NCBI RefSeq assembly: GCF_000519045.1
Contig: NZ_KI912532.1
Span: 3,463,867 to 3,527,866 of the forward strand
DNA from: Dechloromonas agitata is5
GTDB lineage: Bacteria; Pseudomonadota; Gammaproteobacteria; Burkholderiales; Rhodocyclaceae
Length of the DNA: 64,000 nt
Direction: 5' to 3'
The notes below the pieces were generated by a model. The model was not told the origin of the DNA. It saw nothing but the letters and a program-made list of their open reading frames with translations, and ran no database searches. Positions 15,979-25,247 of this stretch are shown here, one piece after another; the first letter of the stretch is position 1; the number at the start of each line of letters is the position of its first letter. Position numbers and translations under genes: made by a program.

Positions 15979-18342
15979 ATGCAGCAACGGATCTCCACCC
16001 CTCCCCCGCAACAGACCTGGCTGTGGCTCGCCCCCTACATTGCAATCGGCGTCTTTGCGCTGGCCATGCTGATCCTGACCGGGCTCCTGCAATGGCGCGA
16101 ACTGGACACGGCCCGCTCGGCGCTGGAAGGCGACATGCACTGGGCGGAACGGACCATCGAGACCCGCTTGCAGGCCCACCGCGACTTTCTCGCCGAACTG
16201 GGGCGCGAGCAGGAATTCAAACAGCTGACCTACGAATCCTTCCAGGTGCGCGCTGCACGCTATGTCCGCGAGGCGCCGGAAATTCAGGCCATCATCTGGG
16301 TGGATACCGACGGCAAGGTGGAGTGGGTGGCCCCCAACGAAGGCACCCTCACCTTCGTCGGCGACCAGCTGGTCGGCAACCGATGGAGCGCGCTGCAGGA
16401 GGCGCTGCGCATCCGCCGCGAGCTGGTTTCGCCGGATTACCGCGACGGCACGCTGGGGCCGATGCACGACATCATCCTGCCCGTGCAGCGCAGCAGCGCC
16501 GATCTTGGCGCCTTCATCGCCGTGCAGTCGCTGGAAAGCCTGCTGCGCACCACCTTGCCCGCCGTATTCACCGCCCGCTACAGCCTGACGGTGGTCAATG
16601 CCGAGAACCGCGAGGTATTCAGCAACAGTTCAGTCAAGCCGACGGACCGCCAGCTTTCCGGCCTGATCAACCTGGAATTGCCGAACAACCGCCTCGGCCT
16701 GAACATTGTCGCCTATCGCGCCGGTGGGGCCTGGCTGACCTTCCTGCCGGCCGCGCTGATCATCGCGCTGACCCTGATCGCCTCGGTAACGCTGATCCAG
16801 CTCCGCCGCCATGCCCGCCACCGCGCTGCTACCGAGGAGGAACTACGTACCGCCTACGCTTTCCGCCAGGCGATGTCGAATTCCCTGATCACCGGCCTGC
16901 GCGCCATCGACCTCGAAGGCCGCATCACATTCGTCAATGCCTCCTTCTGCCGGATGACCGGCTTCGAGGAGAGTGAGCTGGTCGGCATCAAGCCCCCCTA
17001 TCCCTACTGGCCGCCTGAGGAATTCGAGCAGCTGCAGCGCAACATCGATACCGCGCTGGCCGGCAAGGCCCCCCCGAGCGGTTTCGAGATGCGCATCATG
17101 CGCAAGAACGGCGAACGCTTCGATGTCCGCCTCTACTTCTCGCCGCTGATCGGCACCGATGGCCGGCAACTCGGCTGGATGGCGTCGATGAACGACATTA
17201 CCGAGCCCAAGCGGATACGCGTCGAGCTGGAACGGGCGCACGAGCGCTTCACGACCGTCATCGACGGCCTGGACTCCAGCGTGCATGTCGCCGATGCGAA
17301 AACCGGCGAAATCCTCTTTGCCAACCGCGCCTTCCAGAACATCTATGGCTTCGACACCGTCGGCCGCGACAGCGAACTGGTCACTGCCGCCTGCCGTCCG
17401 CCGCCCGACGCCTACCTGCGCGATCCACGGCAGATCGGCAGCGACGAACTACCCTGCGAAATCTATGATGGCGAAATCCAGCACGCCCTGTCCGGCCACT
17501 GGTACCACCTGCACGAACGCGCCATCCGCTGGGTGGACGGCCGCACCGTGCGCGTCCAGGTCGCCGCCGACATCACCGACCGCAAGCACATCGACGAGGT
17601 CAACCTGCAGCAGCAGAAGCGCCTGGAACAAACCTCGCGCCTGATCACCATGGGCGAAATGGCTTCCTCGCTGGCCCACGAGCTGAACCAGCCGCTGTCG
17701 GCCATCGCCAACTACTGCGCCGGCTGCGTCAAGCGCATGCAGGCGGGCAACTACAAACTGGACGACCTGCTGGTCGCCATGCAGAAGGCCTCCAGCCAGG
17801 CCGAGCGGGCCGGCAAGATCATCCGCCGCATGCGCGACATGGTCAAAAAGGACGACCCCAAGCGCGAGCCCATCGCCCTGCCCGAACTGATCGACGAAGC
17901 ACGCGCCTTCGCCGACATCGAGGCGCAGCGCACCGGTACCCAGCTCATCGTCGACCTGCCGCCGCAACTACCGCGCATCGATGTGGACCGCATCATGATC
18001 GAGCAGGTGCTGCACAACCTGATCAAGAACGGCATCGAGGCGATGACCGATGTGCCGGTCGACCGCCGGCAACTGGTGCTGCAGGCCCGCCTGCTCGACG
18101 AGCGCATGGTCGAGGTCAGCGTCACCGACCACGGCCACGGCCTGGCCGGCGAGGACATGGAAAAGATCTTCGCTCCCTTCTACACGACCAAGCCGGAGGG
18201 CATGGGTATCGGCCTGGCCATCTGTCGTTCTATCATCGAGTTTCATCAGGGGCGGCTGTGGGCCACGCCGCGCCGCGAGGGCGGCACGGTCTTCCATTTC
18301 ACCGTGCCGATCGAGGAAGAGAGCGGGGAATACCATGACTGA
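15979..18342 (+). CDS. PAS-PAS sensor histidine kinase (FixL-like)
   Basis: 787-residue kinase with TM1 (~14-34), a periplasmic CHASE/Cache-like domain, TM2 (~251-275) and two cytoplasmic PAS domains (~295-415, ~425-545). HisKA has H567 in SLAHELNQPLSAIANY, the sequence class of FixL/TodS-like kinases. The ATPase domain has NLIKNGIEAM, DHGHGL and GMGIGLAICRSIIE. I chose the ATG at 15979; an in-frame ATG at 15943 would place a palindromic element on the ribosome site. No haem-binding His is assignable by eye, so oxygen sensing is not claimed. The response regulator gene overlaps its end by 8 bases, making them a cognate pair. Confidence 0.88.
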   Translation: MQQRISTPPPQQTWLWLAPYIAIGVFALAMLILTGLLQWRELDTARSALEGDMHWAERTIETRLQAHRDFLAELGREQEFKQLTYESFQVRAARYVREAPEIQAIIWVDTDGKVEWVAPNEGTLTFVGDQLVGNRWSALQEALRIRRELVSPDYRDGTLGPMHDIILPVQRSSADLGAFIAVQSLESLLRTTLPAVFTARYSLTVVNAENREVFSNSSVKPTDRQLSGLINLELPNNRLGLNIVAYRAGGAWLTFLPAALIIALTLIASVTLIQLRRHARHRAATEEELRTAYAFRQAMSNSLITGLRAIDLEGRITFVNASFCRMTGFEESELVGIKPPYPYWPPEEFEQLQRNIDTALAGKAPPSGFEMRIMRKNGERFDVRLYFSPLIGTDGRQLGWMASMNDITEPKRIRVELERAHERFTTVIDGLDSSVHVADAKTGEILFANRAFQNIYGFDTVGRDSELVTAACRPPPDAYLRDPRQIGSDELPCEIYDGEIQHALSGHWYHLHERAIRWVDGRTVRVQVAADITDRKHIDEVNLQQQKRLEQTSRLITMGEMASSLAHELNQPLSAIANYCAGCVKRMQAGNYKLDDLLVAMQKASSQAERAGKIIRRMRDMVKKDDPKREPIALPELIDEARAFADIEAQRTGTQLIVDLPPQLPRIDVDRIMIEQVLHNLIKNGIEAMTDVPVDRRQLVLQARLLDERMVEVSVTDHGHGLAGEDMEKIFAPFYTTKPEGMGIGLAICRSIIEFHQGRLWATPRREGGTVFHFTVPIEEESGEYHD

Positions 18343-18943
18343 AACGAAGCAAACCATCCATGTCGTCGATGACGACGAAGCCATGCGCGATTCGATGTCC
18401 TGGCTGCTGGAGGGCGAAGGCTACCCGGTGGCCTGCTTCGACTCGGCCGAGGCCTTTCTGCAGGCCTTCCGCAACGACATGCGCGGCTGCCTGGTGCTCG
18501 ATGTCCGCATGCCGGAAATGAGCGGCCTCGAACTGCACGAAAAGCTGGACAGCCTCGGCTCGCAACTACCCGTCATCTTCGTCACCGGCCACGGCGACGT
18601 GCCCATGGCGGTGGGTGCCCTGCAGCGCGGCGCCTGCGATTTCATCGAAAAACCCTTCCACAACGAGGATCTGCTGTCGCGCATTGTCCGTGCCCTGGAA
18701 CTCGACAACCAGATCCACGCCCGCCGCCAGCGCGACGGCGCCATCTCGCACCGCCTGGAGCAACTCACCCAGCGCGAACGCGAAGTCATGGACCTGGTCG
18801 TCGCCGGCAAGTTGAACAAGCAGATCGCCGACGACCTGAACATCAGCATGAAAACCGTCGAAGCCCACCGCGCCCGGGTCATGGAAAAAATGGGCGTGCG
18901 CACCCTGGCCGAGCTGGTCAAGGTGGTGCTGACAGTCAACTGA
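18335..18943 (+). CDS. FixJ/LuxR-family response regulator
   Basis: 202-residue regulator with an N-terminal receiver (VVDDDEAM pocket, phospho-acceptor D56 in LVLDVRMPEMSG, conserved FVTGHGDVPMAV and IEKPF). A C-terminal LuxR-type helix-turn-helix (~135-200) has LTQREREVMDLVVAGKLNKQIA and ISMKTVEAHRARVMEKM. Length and order match FixJ/TodT/DctR-type regulators, which commonly control dicarboxylate, aromatic or oxygen-responsive genes. Eight bases overlap with the FixL-like kinase gene show tight coupling. A bidirectional terminator follows, closing the signalling block. Target genes are not identifiable here. Confidence 0.93.
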   Translation: MTETKQTIHVVDDDEAMRDSMSWLLEGEGYPVACFDSAEAFLQAFRNDMRGCLVLDVRMPEMSGLELHEKLDSLGSQLPVIFVTGHGDVPMAVGALQRGACDFIEKPFHNEDLLSRIVRALELDNQIHARRQRDGAISHRLEQLTQREREVMDLVVAGKLNKQIADDLNISMKTVEAHRARVMEKMGVRTLAELVKVVLTVN

Positions 18944-19005
18944 CTCAGCCAGCGGCAGCCGGGCTGAACTTCCCGGCAATCCCCCTGGCTGCTGCCGCAG
19001 TGAAC

Positions 19006-19040
19006 AAAGCCGGACTCATCCTTGTGATGGGTCCGGCTTT
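19006..19040. terminator. Bidirectional terminator after the FixJ-type regulator
   Basis: 15-bp arms AAAGCCGGACTCATC / GATGGGTCCGGCTTT with one mismatch and a 5-nt loop. It separates the signalling block from the converging ankyrin gene. A further GC-rich hairpin (GCGGCAGCC...GGCTGCTGCCGC) lies just upstream. Confidence 0.75.
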
Positions 19041-19118
19041 GATTTCCTTCGCGTTGCCTTGGCGCCTTGGCGGTGGGTGTTCAGATTTTCAATCGAGCTT
19101 CCCCGATTTTCCGGCCGC

Positions 19119-20147
19119 TCAGTAATTGCGGACAGGCGCCTTGGGCGGCATTTTCGGCTTGCCGAAGTAAGTTGCCGGCGGCGCAGCATAGCCTGCCTTC
19201 GCCGGCTCGTCCTGGATCATCTTCGCCGACTGTTCCTGCGGCTTGCCCCGCCGGGCAGTGATTTCCAGCGTCGCGGCGCGGGCCGGGGCCGCCCGGTCGA
19301 CATCGGCGCGGACGATGCGCATGCGCTCGACGGCAATCCGCTTGTCCACCGTATCCGTCGAATAACCGCGCTTGACCAGCGTTTCGCGGATATTGAGCAG
19401 GTTCTCCAGTTCCTTCGAGGAGCGCAGCGAGCGTACCGGCGCCCCCCAGCTTTCCTTGGGCTTGGCCACAGCGATGTTGAACTCCTCCGGGTTGCTGACC
19501 ATGCGGGCGATCTCCAGGCGATTCTGGCGCATCGCCCATTCCAGCGCCCCATCGCCCCAGTCGTTCTTCGGGCTGCGGTCGGCGCCTTTTTCGATCAGCT
19601 TGCGCGCCAGTTCCTGGTGGCCTTCGTACACCGCCATCATCAGCACGCTGGAACCGTTGGTACTCTGGGCATTGATGTCGGCCCCCTGCTCGATCAGGTA
19701 ATCGGCCACCTCGGCATGGCCGGAAAACACGGCGTAATGCAGGGCCGACCACCGGCGGGCCGGCGCATTGATGCGCGCCCCACGTTCGAGCAGCCATTTC
19801 ACGGCCGCCAATTGGCCGCGCCAAGCGGCCAGCGCAAGGGCGGATTCGCCATTGGCGTTGAGCAGGTCGATATCGGCGCCGCGCGAGATGAACAGACGCA
19901 TCAGGTCGAGTTTGCCCTCCCAGGCCCCGATCATCAGGCCGCTGCCGATGCGGCTACCCAAGAAATCGGGCGGCATGCCGGCGTCCAGCCATTTTTCTGC
20001 CTGGCGCACGTCACCCAGTTCCATGCTGTTGGTGAAGGCGACCGGATCGGGCAGCACGGGCTCCGCCGAAAATACCGGGGCAGCCGCCAACAGCAAGCCG
20101 CCCATCCCGATTATCATGGCGACCAGTCCTTGCGCAGTTCGTCTCAT
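19119..20147 (-). CDS. Secreted ankyrin-repeat protein
   Basis: 342 residues with a Sec signal peptide (hydrophobic core ~8-25, likely cleavage after VFSA) and about five ankyrin repeats from ~60 to ~205. Repeat cores include GADIDLLNANGESALALAAWRG, RRWSALHYAVFSGHAEVADYL and NGSSVLMMAVYEGHQELA. The C-terminal 130 residues are basic, Pro-rich and not assignable. It probably acts in the periplasm through protein-protein contacts; partners are unknown. It is divergent from a TonB-like gene with only 37 bases between starts, so promoter elements must overlap the coding ends. Confidence 0.85.
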   Translation of the reverse strand: MRRTAQGLVAMIIGMGGLLLAAAPVFSAEPVLPDPVAFTNSMELGDVRQAEKWLDAGMPPDFLGSRIGSGLMIGAWEGKLDLMRLFISRGADIDLLNANGESALALAAWRGQLAAVKWLLERGARINAPARRWSALHYAVFSGHAEVADYLIEQGADINAQSTNGSSVLMMAVYEGHQELARKLIEKGADRSPKNDWGDGALEWAMRQNRLEIARMVSNPEEFNIAVAKPKESWGAPVRSLRSSKELENLLNIRETLVKRGYSTDTVDKRIAVERMRIVRADVDRAAPARAATLEITARRGKPQEQSAKMIQDEPAKAGYAAPPATYFGKPKMPPKAPVRNY

Positions 20148-20184
20148 TGCATTTCCATTGCTTCAGGCCAGCCCCCATTTTCTC

Positions 20185-20730
20185 ATGATCCGAACCGATT
20201 TCCGGTTGGCGGCGGCGCTGGTGCTGTCCCTGCTCCTCCACCTGCTGCTCCTCGGACCCGAACTGATCCCGCCACCGCGCCCGGCCGCGCCGCCGTTACA
20301 GGCCGAGTTGCGCCCGCCGCCACTCCCCGCTCCAGCGCCACCGGCCGCACCGACACCGCCCCTGCACCTGCCCGAAGACCCCACCCCGGCCAGCCAGCCG
20401 GCAGCTGTCCCGCGCCCCTCCGCCGCCCGCCCGCCACGCCCGGCCCAGGCGCCGAAATCCTGGACCCAGTCGGTGCGCGAGCAACTGGGCAAACTCGACA
20501 GTGCCGGCCTGTTCTACCCGGCCGAAGCCATCGCCCGGGGCCTGCAGGGCGAGGCCCATGTCCTGCTCGTCATTGACGAAGCCGGCAACGTCGTTGCGAC
20601 GCGCCTTGAGCAGAGCAGCGGGCACGCCATCCTCGATGAGGCAGCCCTGAGTGCCGGCCGCCGACTCAAGTCCCTGCCGTCCGACGCGCCCCGCCAGACC
20701 GTGTTGCCCATCCGCTTCCGCCTAAAGTAA
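20185..20730 (+). CDS. TonB-like energy transducer
   Basis: 181 residues with an N-terminal membrane anchor (~8-26, LAAALVLSLLLHLLLLGPEL). A Pro/Ala-rich periplasmic spacer (~28-95) and a TonB C-terminal domain (~105-181) with YPAEAIARGLQGEAHVLLVI and LDEAALSAGRRL follow. TonB carries proton-motive energy to outer-membrane receptors; ExbB/ExbD are not encoded nearby. The ATG at 20185 lacks a clear ribosome site, but the sequence upstream of it has no membrane-anchor character. A broken TonB-dependent receptor occurs about 24 kb away, with no sign of linkage. Confidence 0.8.
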   Translation: MIRTDFRLAAALVLSLLLHLLLLGPELIPPPRPAAPPLQAELRPPPLPAPAPPAAPTPPLHLPEDPTPASQPAAVPRPSAARPPRPAQAPKSWTQSVREQLGKLDSAGLFYPAEAIARGLQGEAHVLLVIDEAGNVVATRLEQSSGHAILDEAALSAGRRLKSLPSDAPRQTVLPIRFRLK

Positions 20731-20819
20731 TAGGTCAATATGCCGCTGGTGAGTTTTAAGGTATAAGATGGCAAAAAGTATCAATTTACAAATTTCACTA
20801 AAGTGAAGGGAGTCGAGCG

Positions 20820-22448
20820 ATGGGTTCCTTAGCCAGATTCAAACTGTCCACCCGCATGCAGCTTCTCGTCGGCCTCACCTTGGTCGGTCTGCTGGTGCTC
20901 TGCGTCACTGCCCTGTATCAGCTGCGCGACACCATGCTCGAGGACCGCAAGGAAAAGGTCCGCAACGTGGTCGAGGTCGGCATGGGGATCATCGCCCACC
21001 ACCACAAGCTGGCGACCGACGGCAAGCTGAGCGAAGCCGATGCCAAGCAAGCCGCGCGCGATGCCCTGCGCGGCTTGCGCTATGCGAGCGGTGACTACTA
21101 TTTCGGTGTCGACACCAACGGCGTCTATTTCGTCCATGGCGGCAATACGGCCATGGAAGGCCAGAACAAGCTCGATCTCAAGGACACCCATGGCAAGCCG
21201 CTGATCCGCGACCTGATCGCGGCCGCCCAGGCCGGGGGCGGATTCGTTGAATACTGGTTCCCGCGGGCCGGGCAACAGGTTGCCGAACAGAAGCTGTCGT
21301 ATGCCACCTTGTTCACGCCGTGGAACTGGGTGCTCGGCACGGGCATCTACATTGACGATATCGAACGCGAGTACAAGAAAGTGGCCATGCTGCTGGGCGG
21401 TATTTCGCTGGCCCTGCTCGTCGGTCTCGGCATCATCGGCACCTTGATCGGCCGCAGCGTGACGCAACAACTGGGCGGCGAACCGACCGACGTGGTCGGC
21501 ATCATGCAGCGCGTCGCCGACGGCGACCTGACGGTCAACGCCGGCCAGGTCAAGGAAGGCAGCCTGCTCCATGCACTGGACGGCATGACGGCCGCCCTGC
21601 GCCGTATCGTCAGCGAGATCAACCGCGATGCCAACATCCTGGTCGATAACGCCCAGCATATCGCCACCGCCTCCGACGAGGTGGCCAAGGCTGCCGAGCA
21701 CCAGTCCGATGCCACATCGGCCATGGCCGCTGCCATCGAGGAACTGACGGTCAGCTCGAACCACATTTCGGACAGCGCCCGCGAAACATCGGCCGACTCC
21801 CGCGAAGCGATGCAGCTATCGACCCAGGGGGCCGAGCGCGTCAGCCAGGCCACCCAGGCCATCCAGCAGGTCTCGACCACGGTCAGCAGTGTTGCCGACC
21901 GCATCCGTACCCTGGAAGGCCGGGCTGAACAGATTTCCAGCATCGCCAACGTGATCAAGGACATCGCCGGGCAGACCAACCTGCTCGCTTTGAATGCCGC
22001 CATCGAAGCAGCCCGGGCCGGCGAACAGGGACGCGGCTTCGCCGTGGTGGCCGACGAAGTGCGCAAGCTGGCCGAACGCACATCGAGCGCGACGACCGAA
22101 ATCGAGCAGATGATCGTCGCCATCCAGGCCGATACCGGTGGTGCGGTGGAAGCGATGAACGCCGCGCTGCCGGAAGTCGAACAAGGGGTGCAACTGGCCG
22201 AGTCGGCGACCGATTCGCTGCGCGCCATCGAAGAAGGTGCCCATCGCACGCTGGAACGTGTCGGCGAGGTGGCCGATGCAACGCAGGAACAGAGCGCGGC
22301 CAGCACCTCGATCGCCCAGCGTGTCGAGCAGATCGCCAACATGGTCGAGGAAACCACGGCAACCATCCGCGGCACGACGGAAACCGCCCACCAGCTGGAA
22401 GAGATCGCCAACAACCTGAAGGGCCTGATCGGCCGCTTCCGGGTCTAA
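20820..22448 (+). CDS. Methyl-accepting chemotaxis protein with single Cache domain
   Basis: 542-residue transmembrane chemoreceptor. TM1 (~14-34), a periplasmic sCache_2-like ligand domain (~40-185, with [15 protein letters not shown] and [15 protein letters not shown]), TM2 (~188-212), HAMP and an MCP signalling domain follow in order. The hairpin tip is near residue 400 ([26 protein letters not shown]). sCache_2 receptors in other bacteria bind small organic acids; the ligand here is unknown. A good ribosome site (AAGGGAG) precedes the ATG. It converges on the CoA-transferase gene. Confidence 0.93.
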   Translation: MGSLARFKLSTRMQLLVGLTLVGLLVLCVTALYQLRDTMLEDRKEKVRNVVEVGMGIIAHHHKLATDGKLSEADAKQAARDALRGLRYASGDYYFGVDTNGVYFVHGGNTAMEGQNKLDLKDTHGKPLIRDLIAAAQAGGGFVEYWFPRAGQQVAEQKLSYATLFTPWNWVLGTGIYIDDIEREYKKVAMLLGGISLALLVGLGIIGTLIGRSVTQQLGGEPTDVVGIMQRVADGDLTVNAGQVKEGSLLHALDGMTAALRRIVSEINRDANILVDNAQHIATASDEVAKAAEHQSDATSAMAAAIEELTVSSNHISDSARETSADSREAMQLSTQGAERVSQATQAIQQVSTTVSSVADRIRTLEGRAEQISSIANVIKDIAGQTNLLALNAAIEAARAGEQGRGFAVVADEVRKLAERTSSATTEIEQMIVAIQADTGGAVEAMNAALPEVEQGVQLAESATDSLRAIEEGAHRTLERVGEVADATQEQSAASTSIAQRVEQIANMVEETTATIRGTTETAHQLEEIANNLKGLIGRFRV

Positions 22449-22475
22449 AACCAGCCGGCCGGGAGCCGGCGCGAC

Positions 22476-23675
22476 TCAGATCGCGCCGACTTCCCGCATG
22501 GCCGCGATGCGCTCCGGCGCATAGCCGAGACTGGCCAGTACCGCCTCGGTATGGGCTCCCAGCTCGGGGCCCGGCCATTCGGTACTGCCTGGCGTCTCCG
22601 ACAACTTCGGTACGATGCCCGGCATCCGGAATCCCCGACCATCCGGCAGCGTCGCCGTTTCGAACATCTGGCGGGCGATGAATTGCGGGTCGGCGAACAT
22701 GTCGGCCACCGAATAGACCCGTGACGACGGGACTTCAGCCTCGGCCAATACGGCCAGCACCTCAGCCTCGTCAAGTCCGGCACACCAGGTATCGATCAGG
22801 GCGTAGATCTCGTCGCGCCGGGCATCGCGTCCGGCATTGTCGGCCAGGCCGGGATCGTCGGCCAGGTCTGGCCGGCCGATGGCCAGCATGAAGCGCTTGA
22901 AAATGGCATCGCCGTTGGCGCCGATGGTGACGTGCTTGCCATCCTTCGTCGTGTGCGTATTCGATGGCGTGATGCCCGGCATGATGTTGCCGGAACGCTC
23001 GCGCACGAAACCGAAGACATCGAATTCCGGCACCATCGATTCCATCATCGCAAAGACGGCCTCGTAGAGGGCCACATCGACCACCTGACCGGCCCCGCCG
23101 TTGACCTCCTTGTGACGAAGCGCCATCAGTGCCCCGATCGCTCCCCACAACGCGGCGATCGAGTCGCCGATCGAGATGCCGGTACGCACCGGCGGCCGAT
23201 CGGGGAAGCCGGTGATGTAGCGCAGGCCGCCCATCGATTCGCCCACCGCGCCGAAACCGGGTTGATCCTTGTAGGGCCCGCTCTGCCCGAAGCCGGAGAG
23301 GCGCACCATGACCAGCCCGGGATTGTCGGCGTGCAGTTGCTCCCAGCCCAGACCGAGCTTTTCCAGCACACCGGGGCGGAAATTCTCGACCAGGATGTCG
23401 GCTTCGGCGATCAGCCGGCGGACAAACGCACGCCCCTCGGGATGTTTCAGGTTGGCCGTCACCGATTGCTTGTTGCGCGCCTGGACGGCCCACCACAGCG
23501 AAGTGCCCTCGTACAGCTTGCGCCATTTGCGGAGCGGATCACCGCCATCCGGCGATTCAACCTTGATCACCTCGGCCCCGAATTCGGCCAGGATGCGCGT
23601 GCAGAACGGCCCGGCGATCAAGGTGCCAAGTTCGACGACCTTCAGGCCGGCCAGGGGTTTGTTGCTGTGCGCCAT
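22476..23675 (-). CDS. CaiB/BaiF (type III) CoA-transferase
   Basis: 399-residue family III CoA-transferase, which moves CoA between carboxylic acids through an enzyme-bound thioester at Asp. The catalytic Asp is D171 in GISIGDSIAALWGAIGALMAL. Other family features are LAGLKVVELGTLIAGP, EVIKVESPDGGDPLR, VENFRPGVLEKLGLG, and SGFGQSGPY. I start at the ATG preceded by GGGAG, one base after the murI stop, rather than at an upstream in-frame start inside murI. The substrate cannot be read from sequence; formyl-, succinyl- or benzylsuccinyl-CoA relatives all share these motifs. Confidence 0.9.
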   Translation of the reverse strand: MAHSNKPLAGLKVVELGTLIAGPFCTRILAEFGAEVIKVESPDGGDPLRKWRKLYEGTSLWWAVQARNKQSVTANLKHPEGRAFVRRLIAEADILVENFRPGVLEKLGLGWEQLHADNPGLVMVRLSGFGQSGPYKDQPGFGAVGESMGGLRYITGFPDRPPVRTGISIGDSIAALWGAIGALMALRHKEVNGGAGQVVDVALYEAVFAMMESMVPEFDVFGFVRERSGNIMPGITPSNTHTTKDGKHVTIGANGDAIFKRFMLAIGRPDLADDPGLADNAGRDARRDEIYALIDTWCAGLDEAEVLAVLAEAEVPSSRVYSVADMFADPQFIARQMFETATLPDGRGFRMPGIVPKLSETPGSTEWPGPELGAHTEAVLASLGYAPERIAAMREVGAI

Positions 23676-23676
23676 C

Positions 23677-24465
23677 TCAGGGCTCCCAATGTTCGACATG
23701 CATTTTCCGGCCCAGCAGGCGGGCGACCGTCGCCGTCACCTGCTGCGGTGCGCCGCTGGTCGCCACGCTGAGCCGTCCTTCCCCGCCGCCGAGCAGGCCG
23801 GCCGCGGCGAGCAGGCGTTCGGTCTGGCGGGCGACCGCCGCACCGGTATCGAGCAGCACCGTACCCGCCGGCATGCGCCGGGCAATGCCCTCGGCCACCC
23901 ACGGATAATGCGTGCATCCCAGGACGACAACATCGGCACCGCCGTGCGCCAGCGGCGCGACATAGTCGTCGAGCAGGGTCTCGACCGCGTTGCTGCCCGG
24001 CCCCTGCGCTTCAATGGTGTCGGCCAGCCCGGGGCAAGCCTGGGTGATCACCCGGACATGGCTGGCGTGGTTGCCGACCAGGCGCTGGAAGCGGGCGCTC
24101 TGCAAGGTGCGCGTCGTGGCCAGCACGCCGACGACACCGGAGCGGGTCTGTTGTGCCGCCGGCTTGACCCCGGGTTCGAGCGCCACCACCGGCAAGGGGG
24201 TCGCCGCCCGAATGGCCTCCGCCGCTGCGGCCGTCGCCGTATTGCAGGCAATGACCATGGCCTTGGCCCCCTGTCGGGCCAGTGCCTCGGCAATGGCCAC
24301 GCCGCGCTCGCGGAGAAACACCTCCGGCTTGTCGCCGTAGGGCAGGAAGCGGGTATCGGCGAAATAGAAATAGTCCTCGCGCGGCAAGCATTCACGCAGG
24401 GCATGTAGAACCGTCAGGCCGCCGAGGCCGGAATCAAAGACGGCGATGGGCTGTCTGGATGACAC
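23677..24465 (-). CDS. murI: Glutamate racemase
   Basis: Interconverts L- and D-glutamate for peptidoglycan. 262 residues with both catalytic cysteines: C74 in ACNTATA and C184 in LGCTHYP. The N-terminal FDSGLGGLTVL and the ADTRFLPYGDK segment are also typical. The start is a GTG directly after the stop of the upstream Tim44-like gene, with GGGAGG at suitable distance. It sits in a three-gene minus-strand operon with that membrane protein and the CoA-transferase. Confidence 0.96.
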   Translation of the reverse strand: MSSRQPIAVFDSGLGGLTVLHALRECLPREDYFYFADTRFLPYGDKPEVFLRERGVAIAEALARQGAKAMVIACNTATAAAAEAIRAATPLPVVALEPGVKPAAQQTRSGVVGVLATTRTLQSARFQRLVGNHASHVRVITQACPGLADTIEAQGPGSNAVETLLDDYVAPLAHGGADVVVLGCTHYPWVAEGIARRMPAGTVLLDTGAAVARQTERLLAAAGLLGGGEGRLSVATSGAPQQVTATVARLLGRKMHVEHWEP

Positions 24466-25191
24466 TCAGACTGCCTCCCGGAACACCGTGCAGTGACGAT
24501 AGGCCGCCCCGCCGCCCACCAGTTCGATACCAGCGATCAGCCAGTCCGTTTTGCCACGGGCCAGCGTCCATAGCTGTTGCTCTGGCCGCGACCCGGCAAA
24601 ACCTTCAATCAGCTCGCCGCTCGGCAGATGGGTGACATGAAAGGAGGTCTGCACATCGACACGGACGGTCACCCGGTCGCGATGATTGGCCTGCCAGTCC
24701 TCCAGACCGACGACACTGGCCTCGCGCCAGGCGAAATCGAGCAGCACCGGGCGTGTCCGGTTCTGGCGCCAGCCGGCCAGGCGCTCGGTTAGATAGTCGC
24801 GCCAGTCCTCGGTCAGGCTGGCCGCCACCGGGCCGATGTCGTTCGCCGCCAGCGCCCGCCAGTAGGGTTCGGCGAGGGCCTTCACCCGTTCGTTCAGGCG
24901 CTCCGGATTCCAGAAGGCGTCGGCGGCGGCGGCCTGCTCGATTTCCCGCGCCGCGATCCGCCGCTGATCCTGATAGACCAGCGCACCATAGGCCGCAGCC
25001 AGCAGAACGGCCAGCGCAGCAGCCAGTTCGAGCAGGCGCAGGCCGAAGAGCACGATCTCCGCCTGCTCACGCGCCCAGAACAAGGCGAGAACGAAGACAG
25101 CAAGCAGGATCAGGAGCGGCCACTTCAGCCAGTGGTCGATAGCCGGCCCGGGGTCGCCCCGGGTGCGGTGGATCGGACGGGTACGCTTCAT
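24466..25191 (-). CDS. Tim44-like domain membrane protein
   Basis: 241-residue protein with two N-terminal hydrophobic helices (~17-37 and ~42-75). A soluble region with Tim44-like character follows (VKALAEPYWRALAANDIGPVA, then LTEDWRDYL, and DVQTSFHVTHLPSGELIEGF). Bacterial Tim44-like proteins are poorly characterised inner-membrane proteins. The ATG at 25191 sits in the T-tract of the icd terminator; an upstream in-frame start would run through that hairpin. Its stop codon abuts the murI start codon. Function unknown. Confidence 0.65.
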   Translation of the reverse strand: MKRTRPIHRTRGDPGPAIDHWLKWPLLILLAVFVLALFWAREQAEIVLFGLRLLELAAALAVLLAAAYGALVYQDQRRIAAREIEQAAAADAFWNPERLNERVKALAEPYWRALAANDIGPVAASLTEDWRDYLTERLAGWRQNRTRPVLLDFAWREASVVGLEDWQANHRDRVTVRVDVQTSFHVTHLPSGELIEGFAGSRPEQQLWTLARGKTDWLIAGIELVGGGAAYRHCTVFREAV

Positions 25192-25194
25192 GTG

Positions 25195-25226
25195 CAGAAA
25201 AAGAGAAGCCCCCGGACCGGGGGCTT
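25195..25226 (-). terminator. icd terminator
   Basis: On the minus strand, a 10-bp stem AAGCCCCCGG / CCGGGGGCTT around one base is followed by CTCTTTTT. It starts 22 bases after the icd stop and ends where the next gene begins. Confidence 0.85.
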
Positions 25227-25247
25227 GCAGATGGGGGAAGCGAACGT

